A DNA stretch of 64,000 nucleotides from contig JAGTTD010000002.1 in assembly GCA_018398585.1 (NCBI GenBank), positions 33,100,186 to 33,164,185 of the forward strand, given 5' to 3'. The translations under genes and the position numbers were made by a program. The stretch is from Simmondsia chinensis (Eukaryota; Streptophyta; Magnoliopsida; Caryophyllales; Simmondsiaceae). Below, one piece after another: positions 10,201 through 21,710 of this stretch; positions within the stretch are counted from its first letter, which is position 1; the number at the start of each line of letters is the position of its first letter. The notes beneath the pieces are model-generated. The model saw only the letters and a list, made by a program, of their open reading frames with translations, was not told the DNA's origin and searched no databases.

Positions 10201-13200
10201 ATGCACCAATATACCTCCAACATAGATCCACCACTGACTAGGGGCATGTGGATCTGCCCTTGACCATGGTTGGCCGCGCTAGTGGGGTGGCTTATGGTGG
10301 TGCCGAGCAACGATGATGGATGATAGCAAATCTTAGTATTGGGTGGTAGCTGTTGTGAAGTTATGGTGATCAAAGGGGCTGCTTGTGTAGTAGAGGAGGA
10401 CCATGGTGGCGGTAAGCCATGGTGATGCGTGATGAAGATGCACCAAGGTGGTAAGGTGGATTTATTGGGGTGCCAAGCCATGGTGACGTTTGGCCATAGT
10501 GGTGGGTGGTGGGAGTGCCCCATGATGGTGGTGACTCATGGTGGTGGATTGGAGTGGTGGCTGTGGTGAGAGGATGGTGTTGAGTCATGGTGGTATGGGC
10601 GAATCATGATAGTGGCTAGTCATTGTAGTAGAGGATGGTGAGTATAGCGAGGCAGGATGGTGGAAATGTTGGTAGGTGTAGGAGGTGGTGGAAGTGAAAG
10701 TCAATCATAGTGGTGAAGATTTAAGACTAACATAGTATGTTTAAAACATCTTTATGATTAAGTTGTGAAAAATATTTAGTTTTGTACATTATTTTGTTTA
10801 GTTATGGAAGAAAATTTTTATTTTTTTATTTAAGCTGTAAAAAAGATGCAAAAATATTCATTCTGTCAATTAAACACAAGAGCTTTTTCATAATTTTATG
10901 CTGTCAAAAAAATTGAACCAAACACTACCTAAATGTTTTTTGGAATGACTTTTTATTTCTTGAGGCTCTGATTACGAGAATTAGCATTGTGCTTTTATAT
11001 CATTCTCTATCATATAATTCAGCCATTTGATTTTTTTGTCCTTTACAATATCAATGCTGGCTGGATAGCTTAGAATCTAGAATTTGGTTTTTCAAAATTC
11101 AGCATTGGAGAAAGAAATGTAGTTTCTTTATTTCTTGGTCAGTGAGGGAGCAATGCTGTAAATATCGCTCAATCATACATAACTCTGATACATAATGCAA
11201 CATATTGCAAGGAGAACATCATTCAAAGTTATTATATTTGTCTATAGGAGTTTTTTATTTATTAAATCATCATTATCTATATGCAGCAACGTCCAAAGTT
11301 CGTCACTTAGGTACTAAGGATGCTGGTTGTGGAAGCTTTGGCTTTCGTGGAGAAGCACTGTGTTCCATTGCTGATCTCTGTTTGATAGAAATTGTGACAA
11401 AAGCTAATGGGATGCCAAATGGGTATCGCAAAGTCTTGAAGGCAAGGGTGGCTATTGCTTTGTGTCTTGACCCTCTTGAGACACTTTTTTTTATTCATTT
11501 TTTCATGGCTGATTATATGGCATTTTGGATGTCCTTCAGGGTTCAAATTGTCTGTATTTGGGCATCAACGACAGGCACCAGGTTGGCACAACGGGTAATG
11601 TGTGTGCCTCAATGATCATGCTAGGGACAAGGATAGCTAGTTTTTGGTTTCCCAATGACATTAGATTATGTTATTTTATTCTGATTAAAATTTTTTTTGC
11701 AGTCACTGTTCGTGATCTGTTTTACAATCAACCTGTCCGGAGAAGACAAATGCAATCCAGGTATTCTCCTTGTCATTGTTATTTCCTAAGTTGGTATTTC
11801 TAGAAGTGCCTGGATGTACCATGTTTAAAGCTGTTTTCAACTAATTTGGAGGTTTACATTTTGGATTGTGTATGTAAGCCCCAAGAAAGAATTGCATTCG
11901 GTCAAAAAATGTGTGCTTCGAATTTCCCTTGTGCAGCCAAAGGTTTCCTTCAAGGTCATGGATGTTGAGAGGTACGTCCATCATACAACCATGAGATAGA
12001 CTTCATAAGGGTGCCCATGAACTTTATTCATTCTTCTCAAATATGTCCAAATGCAGTGAGGATGAGTTACTTCGGACACGTGCTCCCTCCTGTCTTTTGT
12101 CAGCCTTGAGTGCCAATTTTGGTATTGACGCATCGAATTTACATGAGCTGAGCGTTTCTGAAGGGCAATTAAGGCTTTCTGGGTACATCTCTAGTCCTTG
12201 CCATTCTTCAATTTCAAAGGTGGATCCCTTGCCTATGCTGCTGAGTTTTTGTATTTGTGAACATTAAAATCTTGATTCCTTACAAAAGCTTGAACTTCTT
12301 TTTTGCAGGCAATTCAATACATATGTATCCGAAAGGGGAAAAAAAAAAAGAGATCTGCAAATTGTCAATTGAATTCTGCTCAGTGATTTGTGTGAAGAAC
12401 TCCAATTCTCTTTCTGTTTAGTTGGATCTTAACTTATGTAGATATCAACTCAAGGTTTGTGGTCAAAGGTCCAATTCATAAACTTCTGAACCGTCTAGCC
12501 AGTACATTCTGGGATCAATTGATTGATCACAAAGTTCAGAATGGAAATCTGCCTCAAGTGCGTCCAACTTACTGTTTGAATCTGACTTGTCCCTGCTCGT
12601 ACTATGATTTATGTCTTGAGCAGTCAAGGACATATGTAGAATTCAAGGTATTCCTTTTCCTTGTTTGAATGCACTGCACTTGGAACGGTTTACAAGGTTT
12701 ACCAATGATCTGAATCCTTATCTATTTGTTTCCAAGCATATGATGCAAACTTGGGCAATACTCTTTGGTGTTTGGTTCCAAGAAATTGTGAGGATGACGA
12801 TGTAGACAATTTGTTTTGGATAAATGGACTGACCTTGTTAATTACAACGGAGAGGAATGTGAGTCATGAAATGTGTTGAAGGCAAAGAAACAAGATGGTT
12901 GTGAGTTTAAGTTCTTCTAAGATCTTTACAAAAACTTCTACTAGGAGTTCTTAGATTTTGCAATTTTTTTTCTCCTTAGTTTTTCCTTTCATTGACTCTT
13001 TAGATTTTACAAAAACCTTCTAGTTCTTGTTCACACCCCATTCAGTTTCTTTTCCTATTAAAGTTACTGTTTTCAGTTAGCAAGGGGAAAAGGGAAAAGC
13101 ACATAAGTGTTCTATAGTGAATATGACATACTGAGTTTGTTAGTTCTGTTTACACTTTAAGAGTTATTTAGTCCCAAATGAACTGTGCTATTGAATTTTG

Positions 13201-16200
13201 ATCATTCAACATCTTTTCTGTCAAGGCCTCTCAATTTGTGTGCTGGATTTTGTTGTTGGCATTTGCTATGAAGGTTTTGTATCTGTTTATAGCATGCTGA
13301 CTGATTAACACGTAGAAAAGGCTGTACATGTCATTGGCTCTTCTTTTCCTTTTGCAATCAAAACTATTAGTTCATTAGAATCTTCTCAGATTTGCCCTGT
13401 TAACTTGAATTAGTGGGCATCTCTTTCCTCTTTTGTTTCCACTGAAGATTCTTCTGTCTTCTTTTAGGATTGGGTACCTGTACTTGCTTTCATTGAGAAG
13501 TCAGTCACATCCTTGTGGAGTCGGAAAGCATCCAATGGTATGCATTTAAAATACATATTGATTGTGTTGCATATTTTTGTCTTATTATTATATATGTGCA
13601 AATGTTTGACACTTTGCTAGTAGAGTTCTTTAGTTGTGCAGCAGACATTGTAGGAGGAGATAACATAAAGGACATTGCAGATCTTGCATCAGTGGAAGAA
13701 GGTACTTATAACTTCCGACAGGTCTTTAGATTTATGATTTCATGAACAAAATGCCTTTAAGTTCTTAGATGATAAACAGAAAATTGTGCTGAAACAGAAA
13801 ACATGCTGTTAAAAGACTATTGAGTTTTTCTTGACGCAGATGAGTTGGAGATGCACAAATTTCCTAGAAAAAGATCCAGGATGAACAATAACGAGAAACA
13901 GCTGTCTGCTTTTGGAGATTCCTCTTTTCTTATGAGAGGACAGGTTGAAGACAGTGAACGAGCGTCAATTCGACAAAGCATTCATACATCTCCTGGACTG
14001 TCCAGGAAGAACTCTGTAGAAACTAAAAAACCAGAAGTTGTAAATGTTTCCTCTCATCAGATGGACTCTGTAAGATCAGCTGGTGCTTCTTTCTCCAGCT
14101 TCACTTTCGATATAAAAGATAATGGTGATGATATTTTATGGGAACCCAATGATAAGCTCACCTCAGGGAATGAAGATTTATGGGAGCATAATATTTCTAC
14201 TACCAAAAGACATGATAGTGATGGAGAGGATTACATGTTCACTTCTAGATGGAAGGATGAGCGTCTTAGGTCTGTTGATGCCATTGCTGAGAGCAGTGAC
14301 GCTGCAGGAAGCTTGAGAGCTTGTCTCCATTTTGACCATGAGAGGAAGAGAGAATCCAGGTCGTCTCTGGAAAATTGCTCCTTATGGAGAAATCTCCGTG
14401 ATAAAAGACCCAAATTTCAGATTGATGATTACCAAACTGAGAATATTTGTCGCACGTCAGAGGGAAATCCTGATGCTACAAAATTCAATGGTGTTTGTCA
14501 GAAGTTTGGTAAATTTGACCAGATGCTTTGGTCAGATGAAGTAGCAAATACTTGGTCCTCTGCTGAAATTGACGCAGAAAGTAATGTGGCAGAAGATTTT
14601 GGTTTTACCTTGAGAAAGTGTCAGAATTCTCCATTTTATGATGTCATGTCAGATGGGAAACAGAGAACACATGACTTCAGTAAACAAGTTGGTGTCTTTG
14701 GCTCAAGCTGCCGTGTATCAATCTCTGATGCGCATTCCATGATCTCAGACCCCTTACTTGACACCAATACTTGGGATCCAGAGCTATTTATTTATGATAA
14801 AGCAGTTCGAGGAGATTACGTATCAGAAAGGCATGCTAACTTTGACGAATTTGGTGATCAGAGAGAGGATTTTCAATCTGATAGTACGGATGAGTGGTTT
14901 GGCTGTGAGAAATTTGCTTCCCCAAGATTGAGCTCCAGAGTAACCTACAAGAGTAATCATGCCATTGCGAGACATGGCATGTCTGAAGTTTCCTCTCACA
15001 GCCATAGTATTGAAGGTCTATCATCTAAAAGACATGATGAAATGATGGCTAATGAACCTTTGTCCTGTTTGAACCTAATTGGTGGAAATCACAGACATTG
15101 GTCGTTATCAGTCCTTCAGGATCCATCAACATCTGTTCAAGGAGAACCTATAATGGACCTGCGACGAGTTCAAGCTTGTGGGTCAGTTCGTAATCTTGGA
15201 GAAAGCTTAGAAAGAAGCCACCAAGGGCTTAGTCCTATTGGTGATGATTTCTTAGATGATGAAATATATTCTCCTTGCAATTTCCATGACAAAGAACATC
15301 TATGTTCACCATCAAAAGTCTGCCATAGTCCTTTAACTTCCATAGACAGAGGAAGTCCAAAAATTGATTTGCAAAGATATCAATCTTTTGATCCAAATAC
15401 TAGTCGTGAAAGGCCAAGAAGCAGAGCAAAAGCAGGAAGAAGCCATTCAGCTCCGCCAATTTATAAGGGTAGAAGGAGATTCTTTTCAATTAACTATGTG
15501 TCTGCTACAACTGAAAACTATGCCATGCAGGTCGCTTCTGATACTTGCCCTATTACAGGTAGCTTATTGTTTAGAATTGGATTCTTCGCATGTGATTTAG
15601 CACCATATTTGCTGAATGTGATGTCATCCCATGTTCTGCTCAGGAAGAGGGAAGTTTGAGCATCCATCACTGTTGCAACAAGTGTCTTGCGAGGATCATG
15701 GATATCCTGTGACAAGTTCTGCTGAAGATACATCATTCTTCATCGAGTATGAATTTATTTCCTATTGTTTTACTGTTTATGTTGGTTTTTGACATCCAAT
15801 TTCTTACACTTGCATTGATTTCAGAGCAAAGATAAAGGATTCAAACATTGCACAAGATGGTGTCAAGACTCAAATGGAGAACAAAGCTGAGAATGTTTAT
15901 GGCAACCGTGGTAAATATTTTCACATTCTTGATGATATCTGCTCTTTGATTCTTACTGCCTATTCTATCGTGGAAAAATTCATCTAGAGAGTCGAAACAT
16001 AAAGGAAGCTTCTCTGTGGAATCAATGTAATTCACCCATCAATACAAGAGATGTTATCTTAATACGGTCAGCAGTCTGAACCTACGATAATGTTGGGAAT
16101 GAATGTGATGACTGTTTGTCTCCGAAACAGCTAGTTTATTGTGGATTAATGAGGTTTGCATGTTGAGAGTCATAGCACTGAACGAAAGGAAATAACTCCA

Positions 16201-19200
16201 GGAGTTACACAAGTCGGGGCCTAACACAAAGCATTGTCTTCATCATCCATCATCAACCAGAAAAAGATAATTGTAATCCCTATTCACTGTTAAAGAGTCT
16301 TAACAGAGAATTATGATCTACTGATTAATAATAGAGCAATGCTCAGGATTCCTTTTCTTTCCCAGGGAAGTTAACTTTAGCCTTCATCAGAGAAAATTGT
16401 TTTGGTTAGAAGTATATGCCGGTATATATATTAAAGGAAGTCGTATGAAGCTTAATGATTTTAGCCATTGAAAACAAACTTGTTTGTGAAAATGAAATTC
16501 TCATCAAGTTTTGCATTCACTGAGAAAATGAGGGGATTCAGGTTTGTTTGTAAAGTTCCTTAATGATCAATGCTACTACACAACAGAAAAAAAGAAAACA
16601 AGGAAAAATCTTCCTCCATGTTTTCCCTCTAAGAGGCATGAAAAATTGAACATGGTTGCTTTTTCTAGGCAACTACTTGATGCAAGTGAAGGAGCCAGAA
16701 AGTCCACCGGTAAAATGGAGGGCTGGTTGTCCAGTCACTCGACCAGAGGACCTTGTCAAGTTTCAAATGGTCAGTTAACTATTTAAAAGGCTTCAGTTTT
16801 GTTATAGGGTTATGATGTGAAGTTGTCGTGTGTGCAAACAACTTTAATTAATATATCATTATTTTGATTGCAGGGTGTGGATAAATCAAAGAAATCTCAA
16901 GATGAACATATGATACTAGACATCTCTTGTTGTATGCTAAACCTTGCTGGTGAAACATTAGTTCCGAAATCTATCAACAGAAGTTGGCTGGAAAATGCTA
17001 GTGTCCTTCCCCAGGTGGACAGCAAGTTCATTCCAGTTGTGGCTGGTGGTACTCTAGCCGTAATTGACCAGGTATGGAAGCATTATTCCTTTGCTTTTCC
17101 TGCGTGTTTTCAAATGGTTGGTCCCTGTTTATTCATCATTATAGGTTGATAATTGCTGGTTCTCGCATTTGAATACTGTGCAGTGGCATTAAGATGAAGT
17201 TATAGAAAGATCTAAAAGTTGGTGAAAATGGAGACACATTTCTACAGCAGTCTGTGATGGTCAAATGCCCCAAAAACTAAAAGAATTGTAGGAGCTATAT
17301 TAGTGACCTCTGCTATATTGCATACATTGAGTTGAGTTTAGTTGGCTTGAGAATATTAGGATGAATTATGGGGGGTTCTCGGAAACAGCCTCTCTTCAGG
17401 GTAACACCTTGAAGGGGGAAGGCTGCGTACATCCATCCCCCCAGACCCTGCTTAAGCGGAAGCCTTTGGGGCACTAGGAATGTTGCCTTTTGCTTTTACT
17501 TTCAAAATAAAGTGTTTTGGATGTGTTTTGGCGCGGGCAATGGTGTGTGTTGCCACAAAATCTTACGAAAGCCTCAATGCCCAAATTTTGAGGCTATATG
17601 TCTCCACACAGAGCTTTGTGTCGACAAACAGTTTTAACACACAGCCTTGTGTGTCGACACACAGGGTTTGCAGTTTTGGCCGGCTTTGGCGTGGTTTTTT
17701 GTGACATTTGGGAAGAGGTTTTTGGCTTTTTGGAAGGGTTGTGTCTCATCCCAAAAGACGCTTTTGGAAGGGTTGTGTCTCATCCCAAAAGACACTTATG
17801 GATTTATATAAAGCCCCACCAAATCAGATTAAATGGACTTAAAAAAATTACTTTAGAAAATCATATTACTCTCTACTTCTTCCATCTCAGAAATCCATCA
17901 TCTCTACACTTATTCTCACTTTGTTTTTTTGGTTTCGTTGTTTACTCGAGACTATTTCGATAAGGCCAAAGTAAGTCTTTAGGAAAGTGGTTAGCTACAC
18001 ACTTTGAAGCCGCTATATTCTTGTGCCCATTTTATTGAATTTCCCTAAGGCTGTGTTTGGAGCCTGGAATTCCAATTCTGTTGTTTGGTTCACCTGCTGG
18101 AATTGGAATTACAATTCCACTGTCCAATTCTATTTTAACTGAAAATCATAATTTCCAATTCCTTGGGGTGGGGGTAAAGAATTACAATTCCATATTAACT
18201 CTATTGACCTAAAACCCAAAATGACCCCACTTGATTAACCCAAATCCAAGGTGACTCAAAATCTAAAGACTTAAATATAACCTAAAATTTGACTCAAACC
18301 TCAAAATCACCCAAATCGAATGCCTTGAACTTGAAATGACCGAAATCATCTTAGCTCGAAGTTCGAAGTGACCCAAACCCGAGATGACTGAGGTCCAGAA
18401 AATGAAATTACTCGACTTGAATGTGATGTAAATAAGCTGAGCCGAAGTGGAAAATGACCCGACCAAATTGACCCAACACTTAATACGACCCATGCCAAAA
18501 ATGACCTGACCCATCTCAAACTCATGACTTGAAATTTGAAATGATACAACTCATTTATCCCAAAACTAAGATGACTCGAGCTTGAAATGACCTAAATGAA
18601 CTCAAACCCAATCATAATTCGCCTGAATCCCAAAAAGACCTAGCCCGATTAACTGAAAATCCGAGATAACTTGAACACCAAATATCTGACGTGATAATCT
18701 ACCCGATTTGACTCAAAACTCGAATAACTCGACCTTAAAGTGAATCGCTCTGACCGTAATAACTTGAACGCAATGTGAACCACTCCGACCTTAATAACTT
18801 GAACGCAATGTGAACCGCTTCGACCAAAATCCAACAGTAGTTGATTTAAAACTCGAAATACTCCAACTCAATTGACCAAAAATCCTTGATTCGAATCATT
18901 ATTTAACTATAATTCAAAGCTCCTATTCTTTTGATGAACCAAACAATGGAATTTCAATTCCATCAGAATTGGAATTAGAATTGCAATTCCATAGTCCAAT
19001 TCCCATTCCTTGTGCCACACAAAGCCTAAAAGATTATTGGTACATCTCTGAAAGACAAGTACCAACAGAAAATGTATCGTGGTTTTGTACTAGATGAGAT
19101 AAGGAAGGTGTTACGGATGGTGTGGACTTTTAAGTGGCAAGGTAGAATATTACAGAGGTGAATTATTTGACATGTTTGGTGCAAATAATGCAATTATAAA

Positions 19201-21671
19201 GGGAGCACTCATCTGGTTAAGATTAGAGGCATCAGGAAGTGGAAATTAGACGTAAAGAAAAATTGGATAGAGTTTAAGAAAGGTTTTGCAGGCCCTAAAC
19301 TTTTAGAGGATGTCACTTTAGATCAAGTGGGGTAGTAAAAGGCCATTTACAATGTTTGACACTATGTATGGAACTATCGGAGCCAGACACACATCAGGAT
19401 ACCTACAATTTTGATTGAACGGCTGCTGGAATCCCATTTATAAATCTGAGCACTGCTGCATATTTATTTCTTTCTATACACTATTCATGGAATCTAATAA
19501 GTTATGTGGTGGTCGTTACCTGACTTAGGGCTCGTTTGGGATTGCTGTAAAAAAACTGCTTTTTTCAGAAGCACTTTTTGTAAAAGTATTTTTATAAAAA
19601 GTGTTGTTTCTAATAAGCAGTTTGTATTTGGCCAACCAGTAAAGAAGTGCTTATAGTATTATTGTGAGTGTTTGCCCAATATTAAAAAAAGTGTTTTTTT
19701 CTATAAAATTACCAGAAAGAACACTTACAGAAGTCTTTTATAGTTGAAAAAAATCACCATCACCATTTTAAATATTTAATATATTTTTTAAATATTTTTT
19801 ATTATTAAAAATATTTTTTAAATATATAAATATTTCTTAAATATTTTTAATATTTATTATATATTTTAAAATATTTAATTTTTTAAGAAAATTAAAATAT
19901 TTTTAAATATTTTATATATAAAGTATTTGTAAAATATATAAATTATTTTTTAAATATATTAATAAGTTATAAGGTACCTAAAATAAACTTTCTCAATTGT
20001 TTAGTTTTTGCTTCTGTTTCTGCTTAAAAAATAAGCATCAAATTTCTGTCAGCTTCTGCTTTTAATAAAAAGCACTTTTTCTCAGTTGCTAAACACCCTC
20101 AAATCTCAATAAAGTGCTTTTTCTAAAAAAAAGTACTTTTTTCCCTGAAATAAGCAATCTCAAACAGGCCCTTACTTTAGCCTAGCGAAATATGCGATGG
20201 CCATGACAACCTGCTTTGGTAACGATGTGACTGTGGCAACTGTGAACCTGATTTGATTCCTTTGTACTGTTGCATAATAAGAATGTGAACAAAGAGAAAC
20301 AATAGTTGGGCTTAACAACTTGCAAATACAAAGGCATATGTCCTCAGGATTGAGAGCTTCAGATAATTACTACATGATCTAAAGCCAGGGTGTGAACATA
20401 GTGAAACAATCGTTGGGCTTAACACCTTGCGAATACAAAACCATGCATCTTTAGGATTGAGAGTTTCGGATAATTACTACATGATATATCATTATGATGC
20501 GATTGCCAATGTCAAGGATAAAGATGAAAAACGATCTAATTTGCTAGCATATCCTACGGTTACTTCGTGTTCTTGGATGCAACTGCTGATTTTGAATGGT
20601 CACTGGACATGTATTAGTAGATTTGCTGTCAGTTGGAAGTTGTTATATGCACGCAAACACACACTATCACGTTGATTTGGTTGAAGATTGCATTAATATT
20701 TCTACTTTGGATTGTGGTTTCCCTTGTAAAAGGGAAAAAGTACTGTCTTGCTTACTGGGAGGCATTACCTATGCCTAAGTTCACATCAGGTGCCTTATAG
20801 AATTGTCATAGGTTCATGAGATCTGTTGTCCTCCACCTTTGATGAGGCAATGCCTTTAGATGTCATTAGTCAGTATTGTATCTTTCCCTTCCTGCTAGGT
20901 AGCTTTCCCGGTCAATACGTGCATATCCCTGTCCCATAATAGCTGAGGTCGGATTTCTAACTGGTTATCATTATGTTTCACAGCATGCTGCGGATGAGAG
21001 AATTCGACTTGAAGAAATGCGGGAAAAGGTACATACATCTATTGCAATTTTTGTCGTTTGAATATACGTGTCGCTTGTTGCTTGATGCTCGGGCGGTGTA
21101 TTGTGCTTCGCGATGCTATGTGCTTTGATGCTATCTGCTTTGTTGATTTTATTGCTTATTGCTACTGTTTGCTCTCTCCTTGCTGTGTTTGTATGCCTTT
21201 CAAGTTGGGGGTCCTCGGACACAGCCTCCCTCTAGGGTAGCACTCAGAAGGGATAAGGCTGCGTACATCTCATCCCTCCTAGACCCTGCAGTGGTGGGAG
21301 CCCTTGAGGCACTGGGTTTGTTGTTGTTGTTGTTGAATATACAGAATGTCTGGAGCTGAAGTAATGTGTCAATTGTAGGTGCTATCTGGTGAGATGAAGT
21401 CAGTGACCTATCTGGAAGCAGAGAAAGAGTTGGTATACAATCTTCATTCTGCATTCCCTGTTATAACACACTTGAAATTTATTTACATGTTGGAAGGAAT
21501 CAAGGCGGAGTAAAAATCAACAGTTGTATAGCTATTCATACAAACTTTTACAAACATAAGATTAAAAACAGCGTACGTTCCCTTGGAAAACCAGATAGGA
21601 AAGCCACAACCTTTTACATAACATTGCGACTCACTGCTTCTGCGATACCACAATGTCTGCGATCCGATTCC

Positions 21672-21710
<39 letters not shown>

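Larger units (their letters stand above)
8970..10236 (+). mobile_element. hAT-type nonautonomous element in MLH3 intron 3
   Basis: The left end, CAGTGGCGGATCCAGAA, matches the inverted right end of the hAT element at 31169-34392 (CAGTGGCGGATCCAGAA). Its own right end, read inverted, is CAGTGGTGGATCTATG. Flanking 8-mers ACAATGGT (8962-8969) and ACTAGGGG (10237-10244) agree at only five positions, so the right boundary or TSD is uncertain. No transposase remains. It contains a smaller hAT MITE and a SINE as nested insertions. Confidence 0.6.

Noticed and set aside
10027..10588. His/Pro-rich open frames on the minus strand
   Set aside because: Produced by CATGGTGG-type repeats; no start context, no conserved domain.
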